In this document: positions 1-12,418 of the stretch, in pieces | How the letters are laid out: every line of letters starts with the position of its first letter | How positions within the stretch are numbered: position 1 is the stretch's first letter | The notes under the pieces: model-generated | Databases searched by the model: none | Seen by the model: only the letters and a program-made list of their open reading frames with translations | Told to the model about the DNA's origin: nothing | Position numbers and translations under genes: made by a program | Source: Cladochytrium replicatum | Taxonomy: Eukaryota; Chytridiomycota; Chytridiomycetes; Cladochytriales; Cladochytriaceae | Reading direction: 5' to 3' | DNA length: 64,000 bases | NCBI GenBank assembly: GCA_025526935.1 | Contig: JAHLKD010000109.1 | Span: 1 to 64,000, forward strand

Positions 1-135
1 CCCTAACTAACCCTAACTAACCCTAACTAACCCTAACTAACCCTAACTAACCCTAACTAACCCTAACTAACCCTAACTAACCCTAACTAACCCTAACTAA
101 CCCTAACTAACCCTGACTAACCCTAACTAACCCTA
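1..135. repeat. Telomere: tandem 10-nt repeat at chromosome end
   Basis: Thirteen head-to-tail copies of CCCTAACTAA fill positions 1-130, followed by a partial CCCTA. Read toward the chromosome end, the G-rich strand is TTAGTTAGGG, so this is a 10-nt unit, not the common fungal 6-nt TTAGGG. One unit (111-120) reads CCCTGACTAA, that is TTAGTCAGGG. The position at the extreme end of the sequence and the C-rich strand running 5' to 3' inward are what a real left telomere should show. Confidence 0.95.
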
Positions 136-138
136 CCA

Positions 139-480
139 TCATGTGACCCCGGGGCAAGAGACGTCCAAACCACAAGACGTTTTTAGCTTGGTTATTAAAC
201 CCAGCGGTATACTTCTTCTGTTCGGCTTGTATGGGGTGCCAGTCGCGCGCGGGCGCGGTTGAGCCGGAAACCAACTCCAAAGTTTGCGAGGTACGGACCT
301 CGAAAAATCACGTGACCCCCGGAGTGGGATCCAGTACGGATTCTTACCTTCTCGCCAGACTCGGTGTACCAAAAGTGGCCTTCTTCATCTATTCGGCATG
401 TATGGGGTGCCAGTCGCGCGCGAGCGCGGTTGAGCCGGAAACCAACTCCAAAGTTTGCGAGGTACGGACCTCGCGAAGTC
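139..480. repeat. Subtelomeric duplication, 171-bp spacing
   Basis: Two segments repeat with a constant 171-bp offset: 221-302 matches 392-473 almost perfectly (about 82 bp). The boundary motif CAYGTGACCCC recurs at 139 and 310, with a weaker form at 481. The intervening part of each unit is diverged. The reverse strand is open for 119 codons across both units and so repeats a stretch of about 25 residues, but I see no start context, domain or codon pattern of a gene. I treat it as non-coding subtelomeric repeat. Confidence 0.8.
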
Positions 481-1309
481 GCGTGACTCATAGTACCCGG
501 TTGGAACCACCTTTCTGCGTGCAAGAGCAGGACAGAAGAACAGCTACTCCACATTGAAACTGCCGTGTTTCCTCTACATTCACCCGAACCAAATTAACTT
601 CTACACTGCGCAGATGCAAGACCCTATCCATATTCCGCGGACATTGCGCCGTTCTGAGTTGTCTGAGTCGGAATTGGTTCGCGGTTCAGTCTGAATCTGT
701 CCGTCTTTTAACTGACCCTATCGTACAGGAGGGAAATTCCGTGCCTTTACTTGAAAAAGATTGCCTACTTCGTGCCACATCCATCCATTGTCATGCAGCA
801 TACGCGATGAAGTCCCTTCTCTTCCTATATCTACAAAATACGGAAAAGTTTACAGAGCTTGCTCGAATTTGCCGTGGTCTTTTTCAGCTTCAAGAAGATG
901 TTACTCTGCTGTCCGAAACTTTCTCAGATCATGGATGCCACTTTCTGGACTTTGCTGTTTGGAAATACCCTCGAGAAGCTGTGGTATGGACACGGAGAGG
1001 GAGGTGGGATCCACTATCTATAGCAGCAAGACCCTGTGGTCTGGCCTTGCCTCTGGTTTCCTGACAAGGATATCTCCCGTTGTGGCTGAGAAGCTTGTTA
1101 TCGCGGTGTAAGGTTGGTGGAGATTTTGGACAATCAAATACAAAGAATCAGTCTCTACTCCAGTAGCATGCTCTTGCCCACGAAATCAAAGGACTCTCGC
1201 CCAACAGCATCATCGCTCGGCCCATGAAATGAAAAGACTTAGTGAAAAACCAGCTACAAGAGAGATTGAGGTAGCATGAATTACAGTTGAAGCCGAATAA
1301 ATTGCATCT
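481..1309. other. Subtelomeric stretch without a supported gene
   Basis: Overlapping open frames on the plus strand (for example 761-1111, 116 codons) have no recognisable domain, no convincing splice partners and mixed codon use. I see no tRNA, rRNA or transposon signature here. Confidence 0.5.
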
Positions 1310-1582
1310 GGAAGGTCCGTCCATGGTTAATAAAAATGGGTTGGACGGTCCGTCCGCGCCTAATAAAAACGCGTTGGACGGTCCGTCCGTGGCTAATAAA
1401 TTCGAGGTGGACGGTCCGTCCGCATTTAATAAATTCGCGTCGGACGGTCCGTCCGAATGTTATTATCTATCCGGCTTGGAATAACTGTTAGGTGGACGGT
1501 CCCTCCCCATTTAATAAATTCGCGTCGGACGGTCCGTCCGAATGTAATAATATTAACATTCCGGCTTGGAATAACTGTTAGG
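1310..1582. repeat. 33-bp tandem array with a 13-bp odd palindrome
   Basis: The core GGACGGTCCGTCC (six-base arms GGACGG/CCGTCC around one central base) starts at 1310 (with one mismatch), 1343, 1376, 1409 and 1442, exactly 33 bp apart. It starts again at 1494 (degenerate) and 1527, again 33 bp apart. Between cores lies an AT-rich segment containing TAATAAA or close variants. The last part is a larger 85-bp duplication (1442 onward matching 1527 onward, both running into the same CCGGCTTGGAATAACTG tail). Because 33 is a multiple of three, the plus frame 1287-1484 encodes an 11-residue DGPS repeat, but I think this is incidental. Confidence 0.85.
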
Positions 1583-2042
1583 TTTTTTTCAGGCTCACTT
1601 TCTAACCCGCCTTGGGTTTCACAACTGCGTCACGGAGATAGAACAGGGCGGTGTGTGTTCTGGGACTGTGCGTTCTGGACGTGGATTGGAACCGTTCCCG
1701 TAGAGAGAAGACGTTTGGGATCCTCCCATAGAGAAACAGACTGTGCATTTTGGACGCGTTGCGCCCATACAAGAATGTGCTTTCCTTGCTTTCCTTTATT
1801 TTCTGTAAGATGCGTGAAAATAGCAATCATACTATGTTGCACATCAACTGGTCACTTGATTCTGGGTGTGATTTGGATGGTTTTGGTTGATTGATATATT
1901 TCAAGAACAGCTGCCAAAAGTATTAATAGAACAGTCTGTGATTAGGTACATAGAAAATCATATCCAACATCAAAATTTAAGCAAGCTTTTTGACGTGTGT
2001 TTAATGGTGGTGTGTTCGTTTATGCTGGGCGACTGTCCCGAC
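1583..2042. other. Subtelomeric stretch, no gene seen
   Basis: Short open frames on both strands have no domain. An imperfect internal repeat (the GACTGTGC..T.TGGACG pattern near 1663 and 1739) is present. The right edge is the 3' flank of the MFS transporter gene. Confidence 0.5.
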
Positions 2043-3981
2043 TCACGCCTTAAGTGCTCCCTTCTCCAGAACGATCTCCGTGGGAATAGCTTCAGCCCTC
2101 TCGACGGCACTTTTTCCATCTTTGTCAACTGGAAGAAGAATCTTGTTTCGCTCGAGCAAACCAACCGCAACGATAATCAAGGCGAGACAAGCGAGGAGAC
2201 CGATACTGGCAAGCTTTCCAAGATAGTATCTGGGAGCATCTCCGGGTAGCCAAATGATGGTCGCCGTGTAACCTTTGCAAAGAACATAAGTCAACGACAG
2301 ATTTCTCAACCGTCGCTTTCGCTTACTGGGGATGATGTTAGCGACGGAGTTGAAGATGGCAATCGCGAGGGCGCGAGTTTGATTGTCCGCTCGCCACAGT
2401 TCGTTGACCCAGCCCATCATAAGCTATAAAGAGTCAATATATTTGTTTCTTTCACTGCAACATAGCTCACTTACTGGATAGATGGCGTAGCAAGGCGTGA
2501 GGAGGTAAACTACAACGAAAAGTAAAGCCGTGGGGGCGTTGGCGTCGTTGACCATGAGAACTGCGTAGAGAACCATCGCCCAGACAGTGCCGATAAGACC
2601 GTGGTAGAATCGGTCACGGAACTTGTCGGAGCTCCATCCAACGATGGGGATCAAAGCAGCAGCAACGAGATAGACTGGAACGGTCATGTAGTTTGACAAG
2701 GAAGCTGACCAACCTGAGTTCTTCAAACTGAAAATAAAGTTGTTGATAATCTGAAGGAACGGAAGAGGTCAGTCCTGACAACTATTGTTGAGTTGCAGAA
2801 GCATTACCTGGGGAAGGAAGTTAAGGATCGGGAAGATGCAGCAGAAGAGGTAGAAGTAAGGACGGATCAAGAGGTTCTTAACGCTGTCGAAGCGAGAACC
2901 ATCAGATGAAACGACAAGAGAAAAACTAACAGGTTCCGACTTACACTGCCCATGAGTAACCAGTGTACTGGACGTTGTTTCCTTGAGCCTCCATACGTTT
3001 CAAGGCAACACGTTTGTGTTCCTCGTTCATCCAGCGAGTGTTGGTTGGGTAGTCCGGAAGTAAGAAGAAACCAGGAACGGCGACAACAATGGAAAGGAGT
3101 CCCTCTACAAGGAAAAGAACACCTGGAAGCATGCATGGGTGTGTGACAATTAGAAGGACCAACTAGTGAAGCGAAATGTTCACGTACGCCAGGCGGGAAG
3201 TCCAGTCGCCTCGGAAGCGGCAGTGACGGTGGATGCGAGAACTGCAGAGATAAGACCACTCAACGAGCTCCCAAAGTTCTGCCCGAGGGTAAAGATGGCG
3301 ATGCGAAGACCCAGATCGGACTTGGGGTACCAAGATCCGAGCAAGTAGATCACACCAGGATAGAAACCCTATGGCAAACGAGACAAACTTTTAACCGAAA
3401 ATCAATAGTGAGACCGTTATCGCGGCACTCACTGCTTCAGCGATTCCCAACGCAGCGCGAGCCCAGTTGAGACCGGTTGTGTCGTGAATTGCTGCCATGC
3501 TCGCCGCGATTACACCCCAAATGATCATGATTGCGGGCAGGAAGATGGACGGGCGGAGACGAGGGATGAGCGAGTTGCCGAGGACCTGGCAGACGACGTA
3601 TGTAATGAAAAAGTACAAGTTCGCCTTTAAAAAAGAGCATAAATATCAGCTTGGTGCGTCAGGCTTGCTCGGAATGGGTACCTACCAGTTGCAGACCATA
3701 GCCCTTATCGTTGATCATGTTGAGGTCCTTGTCCATACCTAAAGTATAGGCATTGCTCAGGTTATTGCGATCGAGCCCGTTCACAATCTAGTCACTCTCC
3801 TTGTGAATATTGATTTCGTTAACGGAAACATGTTTTCTAGCCTTACATATCCAAGGACGACCCAGGGCAACAAGCGCAAGTCAAGGGCCTTTCGGAGACC
3901 CTTCTCGGCTTCAGCATCGAGATCAGCGAGCTCAGCAACTACGAGCGGTTGGTCAACTTCACGCTCAGCTTCTGGTGCCAT
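2043..3981 (-). CDS. MFS transporter, Dal5-like anion:cation symporter family
   Basis: Nine exons on the minus strand: 3981-3847, 3787-3686, 3624-3433, 3368-3188, 3122-2945, 2883-2808, 2750-2475, 2423-2327, 2272-2043, coding for 488 aa. Introns are 51-65 bp and the joined frame is open. The protein shows the fungal allantoate/nicotinate/pantothenate permease pattern: a short acidic N-terminus, LLPWVVLGYIVNGLDR at the start of TM1, NLYFFITYVVCQVLGN in TM2, the GIAEAGFYPGVIY segment in TM4, WRVLFLVEG in TM5, a central loop with TRWMNEEHKRVALKRM, then FYLFCCIFPILNFLPQ and later helices ending in LLERNK. About 12 transmembrane segments are expected, in the plasma membrane. The substrate cannot be read from sequence; vitamins, ureides or other organic anions are typical. 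It is the most telomere-proximal gene I can support. Confidence 0.9.
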
Positions 3982-4497
3982 ATTGATGGTGCTGACTTCC
4001 CCCCGTATTACCCGCCCCGCTTTAAATACTATTACATTCTCTTGACATTAGGCTCTAAATTTGCTTCGTTCGCATGAACCCGCAGCTGAAACAAACCCGT
4101 GCGTAGATCATATTTTCGGAGACATCTGACCGGACCAATGCTGGCTTGCAATTTTGGATTTGTGGATGTTGTTTTGCCCGATCGAAGATTCTCTCACCCC
4201 AGTAAAAGCCGGAGCGGTTGAACCCACCCATGGCACCACCCGGAGAGAAGTTTTCCATTCTGAAATTGTGTGCATGCCATAAATCAAAGATCTGCTACGC
4301 ATCTACACATCAAAAAGTTATCCCAAATCCATATTTATATCACGCGGTCGTGTGAATCTTCCTTGTTTCGGAGCGCAGCAACACAGGAAGGACGCAGCAG
4401 CCTGAACTAAAATTTGCAAAGGGCAAAGGAACAGATTTCCAAACTTTATATATGCATGCATGGCACAGGGACGTTCCATTAGAGAACATTCGAAATT
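3982..4497. other. Intergenic: transporter 5' region
   Basis: This stretch carries the promoter side of the transporter and the 3' flank of the RING protein gene. A 67-codon ATG-started minus-strand frame (4055-4258) is listed separately as doubtful. Nothing else is recognised. Confidence 0.5.
4055..4258 (-). CDS. Doubtful small protein, 67 aa
   Basis: An ATG-started frame whose first half (GGFNRSGFYWGERIFDRAKQ) looks more protein-like than random. I do not recognise it. It lies immediately upstream of the transporter start on the same strand and could equally be leader sequence or an exon of an unannotated gene. No signal peptide or membrane segment is visible. Confidence 0.2.
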   Translation of the reverse strand: MENFSPGGAMGGFNRSGFYWGERIFDRAKQHPQIQNCKPALVRSDVSENMIYARVCFSCGFMRTKQI

Positions 4498-5967
4498 TCA
4501 ACTGTGTTTAATTCGTTTGGGGGCTTGGATAGCTTCTGACAACTCGGGAGCAGAGCGTTTGCTGCGAAGCTCTCTCGGAGTCACAGCGATCGTATTATCA
4601 TAACCAGAAGTCGTGCCAACTGCTGTGGACTTTGACCTCCGACACACAACCGCAATTGCAGCTGGTGTGCTTGAGCTCGATGAGAGGCCAGTGGCCGGCA
4701 CCACTACTGACGCCGACCTCGTTGATCGAGTCGCGACTTTCGGCGATCGTTCGTGAATTGGAATTGTTCGCGATGTCGAGTTCATATCCTTGGCGGATAA
4801 CGAAGGCATAACTGCAGCAGAAGGATTGGATCGAGATTGCTGAGTTGGTGATGCAGCCACAGATGATGTTGGGCATTGCTTTGTTGTTACACTGAGCGAT
4901 TTGGAACCGACTGAATGCCTTAATGATGGAAGACACATAGCAGAACCGGCGGAAAGTGTGGAGGAAGGTGAAGAGGATCCACATCCCGTTAGATCAACAG
5001 TCGCCAATCGATTCGGTGCAATAGCTTGTGGAATTATTGCTACCGCGTGGAAGATTTGTTAGCAAGATAGGCTGAGCAGGGAGAGTCGTGGCAATACCTT
5101 GGTTTTGATGTTGAGTACGTGGTGCCACTGGTTGCGCAGTTGAGCGACTAAGATTCATCTGATAGTGCTCCCACCTAGATAAAGGCAATCGAATGAGAAT
5201 CGATTGTGAGGGTGGATCAACATGTCAGTACAGTATTTGGAATGCAACTTCCGCCCGTGACGAGGCTGACACTGTTGTATTCGTGTTCGGTATAGTGTAG
5301 CTCAATGAAATGATGTTATTGGCCTCGTCGTCCACAGTTATAGGACCTAGACAAATGATTGCATTCAAAACACATCGAACACTGTTTGTGCATGCAAACC
5401 TTTAGCACGAGCAGCAAGATTACAGCTCTTGGTGAGATGAGAGTCTATGTCGGAGCGTTTTCCAATCCACTGGCACCCGGCCTTCCGATACAGGCAGTGA
5501 CACTCAAGATCGTTGAGGATTGTTTGAGCTACATCGTCGTCGGAGAGCGTCAGAGAGATATGAACAGTTTTTTTTGATCCAGAGGCGTCGACTGAAGGTT
5601 TGATTGAGAGCGTCGGCAACAGATTGGAACTCGAATTGCGGCTCGCAAATTTGAGGTTTGTGGTTGTGGGATTGGCAATGCATTTTACGACGGACTGAGC
5701 ACAGAACGGGCAGCGCGGCTCGGACTCCAGTGAATCCGGCGTGGATGTTGTCTTTGAGACTTCAGCAGCGAGCCTGGAGGCGAGGAAAGTTTTGGCACAC
5801 GTTAGGCAGATTGTTGCGTTGCAGCACGGCAGTCGTTTCGCTCTGTTTGGCAGATGGAAGCAGAGAGGACAGGCGAGATCCGACTCGTCCAGACCGTCGA
5901 TAGCCTCGATAGCATATCTTAGCTGGCCATCAGGCTCTGTCCACGCAGGTTCAGGTTCTGGTGCCAT
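4498..5967 (-). CDS. RING (C4C4) and TRAF-type zinc finger protein, probable E3 ligase
   Basis: Four exons, 5967-5400, 5346-5232, 5174-5098 and 5039-4498, code for 433 aa. Residues 33-89 form a RING: C33-x2-C36-x11-CC(48,49)-x4-C54-x2-C57-x28-C86-x2-C89. The paired cysteines in LPCCNATICLTC resemble the C4C4 RING of RBBP6/Mpe1 rather than the usual His-containing form. A TRAF-type finger follows (CHCLYRKAGCQWIG then H-x4-C, about residues 160-190). The rest is Ser/Thr-rich and disordered, ending in a basic KRIKHS tail. Family knowledge suggests ubiquitin ligase or adaptor activity; the substrate is unknown. The first donor is GTTTGC, weaker than the others. The gene is divergent from calcineurin across 182 bp. 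Confidence 0.8.
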
Positions 5968-6149
5968 TTGAAATGCTGAACGCCAGAGATTCTAGGATCG
6001 TCAGATGTCAAAGCCACTGAACGATTGTACTAGTCTTGAAATGGCTCTCTCACAATAAATGGCTGTGTAATTCACATTAATTCCTTAAAAGTTGTCTCGC
6101 CCACTTCACAAAGCCTCAAAACTCGGAATTCTTGGGAGCCTCAAAGAAA
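5968..6149. promoter_or_regulatory. Shared divergent promoter region
   Basis: This 182-bp gap lies between the start codons of the RING protein (minus) and calcineurin A (plus). Any promoter for both genes must lie here or extend into transcribed DNA. No clear TATA box or binding site is assigned. Confidence 0.4.
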
Positions 6150-8595
<2,446 letters not shown>

Positions 8596-9446
8596 GGTTT
8601 TTGTTTTGCGTTAGCAGTCGTTTCATAGTGCTTTGTGTGTGCGATCGCTGCGTAGGGTTCTCGTTCTCAATTTGCTCTTGTTTGTGCTGTTGTGACTGTT
8701 TTTGTGGTTTGTACGTCAGACATCGACTCGGAACCGGACTTTTTAAAAGAAATGGGAGAAGCATTGAAAGACATAATCGTGATCTAAATACTAATTCTAG
8801 TGTGTCCGCTGGCCGTACCCAGTCCTGGAAAAGTCTTGGGCATAGATACCTAAACCCGTCGTTCGCCAATCATTGTGATGTTGGGGAACTTCGAATTACA
8901 TGCACGTGGTGATCGAACTCGAACTGATTCCCTGTTGTCTAAGGATTATTTTTGAACGGAAGACATGTAAGCCGAGTGGGTTTTGTGCGGAGAAATTCAA
9001 TGACACTCCACTAAAGTGTGTCAGTTGCTGTGCTCATCCCAGCTTGCCACCAATATTGCTCTGCGGACCCTATGCCGCAAGTTCGAAGCGAGATCCGAAG
9101 CGATTCGGGTTATCCTTGATCAACTGATCTTTGACGAACTTGAAGCATAATTGAGCAGCACCCTTCAATTGACGCTGACCAACTGCGGTGCACCAAAACA
9201 CCCAGATCGCGATCATTGACCTTCATTTTTTTAATCCGCCTGCTCTTTCCGCTGAACTTGACAGTTCTCTGTTTGGTCTTTCCTTTCACTTGGATCTCCA
9301 CTGATTAAAGTTGTTAGTGCATCACAGTTTTTCCAGTTAAATTCGTTGATAAGATGTATTAAGATAAGAGTGCATACACAGGGGACTGATTGCCACTCAG
9401 AAAGAATGAAACTCGGACTATACACAAATCAATAAAAAAGGTATTT
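8596..9446. other. Intergenic, convergent gene ends
   Basis: 3' flanks of calcineurin A and the methyltransferase. On the minus strand a 48-codon ATG frame (9216-9070; it includes GAAQLCFKFVKDQLIKDN and FGSRFELAA before its stop) and an overlapping frame at 9110-9301 look protein-like, but neither joins to a recognisable gene. They may be the trace of a decayed gene. Confidence 0.45.
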
Positions 9447-10952
9447 TCAAATCTGGCAACCGGCCATCAGGTGAGTCTCTGGACGAGCCGCTTCTATACT
9501 TTCGAAGCTGTGATCCGAATCTGGATAATCGACGATGAGCGAAGATCGATTATTGCCACTCCAGCAACTCACAAAAGTTCCATAACCACCGCTGTCTTCA
9601 GAACTGTCAAGAATGTCGTCTACGGTACGATTCCATTCTTCAGGGGATATCCCAAGTGTCGCAGTCATAAACGCCATGCCCGCCACGTAGCCGTTTTTGG
9701 CGTCAAGTTTCCAAAGCTCACCAATCTCCCCGCCGTATGCTCGTACTTCCTTTGGAAGAGAAACAACATTTGTAAATCGTGCACTGGATCGAACCAATAG
9801 AGGAAGGTCTCGTGCTTAAAAGACCGCTTGAGGAAAATTTCTTTGAGTGACAGCGAGGCCACTTACTGGGTCTCGGGTTGATTCCTCTTGCATTGAGCGA
9901 TTCAACAATGAGTTTTTTGAACTTGTGTTCACGCTTATTTGGCGTTCCCCGATATGAGTGGACCAAGTCAGTCTAGTAAACCGTGAGATGATTGCATATC
10001 GGGAAAACAAAACGTACCTCAACGAGATCGAGCACCCCTCCTGGCTTTAGTACGCGACAAATTTCGAAGAGAACTTCGGGCCATTTGGCGCGCGGAATTC
10101 CAGCGACCAAAAGCTGCTGATGAACTGCAGCGGGAGTGAGTTCTGTTGCGTTGTGGCAACTTCGTGTTTAACAAATTACCGTAATCAAAGGTATTGTCCG
10201 CATCTTAAAAAACAACCTGTTATTTATCACGTCAAAGTTCACAAGCATTGGAAACTTACATGGTAGTCTCTTTAGCACATTCCCTTGATGTAACTTTATT
10301 TTTCCGTCGGCGCTATCTTTAAACGTTTTCGCCCACTCAGTGGTGGTAAGGTCCTAGTACAGCGAGTTAATAAAGCATTTCGTAGAGTAGATATTTATGC
10401 GAACCACTCCGTGATATTCTCCCTTTGGAAAGTCCCGATTCATCTCCGCGAGCCATATTCCGGTTCCGCAGCTGTTCAAGCAACCCATGAGAAGAGCGAA
10501 TTTTGGATTTTTTAATGTAGCAGTAATAGATTGCGCATTACCCAATATCTAACACCGTCAGCCCATTCAGAAGCTGTTTCTCCTTCACACCAGCAAAGTT
10601 GGGTCCACCGAAGAGGTGCCGAATCAAGTGATGTTGCAAGTTCAAACGAGAGCCCTCCTTCACGTCATCCTATCATCGTACGAATGGGGTAAGCCGATAT
10701 TTATGGTCTCATCTGTGTGAGCGTTTTACCGGGAGGATGTAAGGTGCCCTCTGAAATGCACACACATTGTTACTAAATGATAATGAAGAGTGTATTCAAC
10801 TGCACCTCGTCTTTGTGGTAGGTTCGCTGGAGGTCCCCAGGCTGAGTCTGCCTCATGATATCTGCGGGTGTCCAACCAGCAGCAACATTCGAGTTTACGA
10901 CAGCCTTGACAGTGGTAGTTCCTTCTGCCGCACACGAGAAGCATTGGCCCAT
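9447..10952 (-). CDS. SAM-dependent methyltransferase, possibly lipid-anchored
   Basis: Nine exons: 10952-10806, 10750-10730, 10669-10542, 10471-10408, 10353-10260, 10203-10180, 10124-10018, 9972-9867, 9814-9447, for 352 aa. The class I Rossmann fold is clear: YILPDDVKEGSRLNLQHHL leads into motif I VLDIGCGTGIW (about 94-104), then HQGNVLKRLPYADNTFDYV (motif II/III) and ICRVLKPGGVLDLVE (about 180-194). This is the fungal Umta/LaeA-like methyltransferase layout; substrate unknown. Two exons are only 21 and 24 bp. The start chosen is the first in-frame ATG; it gives MGQCFSC, an N-myristoylation (G2, S6) plus palmitoylation (C4) pattern. The frame stays open upstream without an ATG, so an extra 5' exon is possible. 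The donor after GEYHG (GTGGTT) is weak. Confidence 0.82.
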
Positions 10953-11422
10953 TCCCAAGAGTGGATTTCTTTCTGAAAAAGCGCTTTTTTGCCTTTTTAA
11001 GACTGGCAGTGGTTCATTCCCTGCGTCCACACGTGGAGTTTCGAGTTTAAAGGGCTGTGTGTATGGCGGTGATCGGAAAGTTTTACACCAAAAAATTTTA
11101 GAAAAGTGATGAAAATGAATCTATTGTTGTTTGGGTCAAGCGAGAAAGCGAGACACAGGGAAGGGGGGGTGTGGGGGAGGGAGCTGGAGAATTGGAGGTT
11201 GGATCAAGCCGATGAATCAGAAAAAGAGTCAAAAACTGGCAAAAACAAACTATTACAAAAAAAAATCTATATGACGCCTGTGCTCACTTTCTGGCGAGCA
11301 CAAATGTATGCTCTGGAACCAACCAGCAACCCTCTGCCTAGTCATCGCGATATGTATACTCATCAATGCTAAACATCAGACGTCAGCACGCCAAAATCAA
11401 TAATTCGGATATCGATCCTCGC
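10953..11422. other. Intergenic
   Basis: Methyltransferase 5' side and 3' flank of the disordered protein gene. A G-rich run lies near 11160-11190 and an A-rich run near 11250. No gene seen. Confidence 0.5.
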
Positions 11423-12418
11423 TCACCTCATGGTGGGAATATTGTCCATCCGGTTGTATGCTTCCGAGCTCCGCACGTACTCCGGATCATCGTTCAGTTC
11501 AGAGCTTTTCGACTTCCCTCCAAGCTTCGAAATCCACGTCCTGCGCTTACTCGAAACACTGCTCGTCTTCATTTTGAACCCTCCGTCCCCCTGGAACGAG
11601 CTCCGATGGTGTGAAATAGTCGCCCCGATGCTGTGCGCACGCTTCGGAAACTCTGCTGAGCTCGACTGGACATCTGGATCCGTGAACGATCGCGCAACAG
11701 TTCGGTTCTGCTGCGTCTGTGACCGCCGCTCGGAAAAATCAATGCTCTCGAAGGCGCTCACATATCTTGATGCGGGTGCTTTTCTCTCTTCGATGAGCGC
11801 GGGAGGCGGGATGTATGTAGCGTACGGTGGTGCAGTCTGCGGTCCTCTATCGGACGAGTTATAGATGCTTGTGTTGATAATCGACGCCCTATTCTGGGGC
11901 CTTGGAGAGCTGTATGCTGTACTGCTGGTAGTGGAACTACCGACATACGCTTCATCTTCATCCTCATCGGCCAACGAAATCAACTTCGCGACTCGAACAG
12001 GGCCACTCCCATTCGCCGCCGCCCCACCATCGTACCCCACGTACGCCTTTTGTCTCTCTCTTGGTTGTTCGTTATACTGCGGGTTGCTGTATACAGCCGA
12101 GTCCATGGATGCAACGTACACTTCATCGGTCGGTTCCTGGGTCGTCGGGCGGAGGATTGAAAAGCGGCCGCCCATGCGCGACACGGGCGCGATGACTGCG
12201 TGTGCATTTTCACGAGCCGAGTCAAACGATTTGCTTCGCGTTGGTGGTGGCGTCGAGTCGTGGTAGCCGTTCGAAGGTTCCGAGTTACTATGGGAAGGTG
12301 GAGCAAACCAGGTTGTGATTGGAGAGGTGATTGGGTTCCTTCGTTTGGTGTATCTGTTGACCTCAGCGAGAGCCGCCTGGGTGTTGATGGTGTTCTTGAC
12401 CTTTTCCTTCAGTTTCAT
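11423..12418 (-). CDS. Hypothetical disordered protein, 331 aa
   Basis: Single ATG-started frame. After a short basic helix (KLKEKVKNTINTQAALAEVN) the protein is dominated by Ser, Pro, Thr, Tyr and Asn, with an acidic patch (ADEDEDEAY) and several RSFT/RAHSIG/KTSSVSSKRR sites typical of kinase targets. No domain, signal peptide or membrane segment is visible. I do not recognise it. Long intact frame and biased composition support a real gene; a scaffold or cytoskeletal regulator would fit but is speculation. Confidence 0.7.
   Translation of the reverse strand: MKLKEKVKNTINTQAALAEVNRYTKRRNPITSPITTWFAPPSHSNSEPSNGYHDSTPPPTRSKSFDSARENAHAVIAPVSRMGGRFSILRPTTQEPTDEVYVASMDSAVYSNPQYNEQPRERQKAYVGYDGGAAANGSGPVRVAKLISLADEDEDEAYVGSSTTSSTAYSSPRPQNRASIINTSIYNSSDRGPQTAPPYATYIPPPALIEERKAPASRYVSAFESIDFSERRSQTQQNRTVARSFTDPDVQSSSAEFPKRAHSIGATISHHRSSFQGDGGFKMKTSSVSSKRRTWISKLGGKSKSSELNDDPEYVRSSEAYNRMDNIPTMR

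Noticed and set aside
195-554. 119-codon minus-strand frame across the subtelomeric repeat
   Set aside because: It repeats because the DNA repeats. There is no domain and no supported start, and the frame is a by-product of GC-rich duplicated sequence.
1287-1484. 11-residue DGPS repeat peptide encoded by the 33-bp array
   Set aside because: The palindromic core and constant spacing explain the pattern at DNA level. The frame is short and starts from a non-ATG codon.
1310-1539. CRISPR-like array
   Set aside because: The spacers are near-identical AT-rich segments, not unique sequences, and the organism is eukaryotic.
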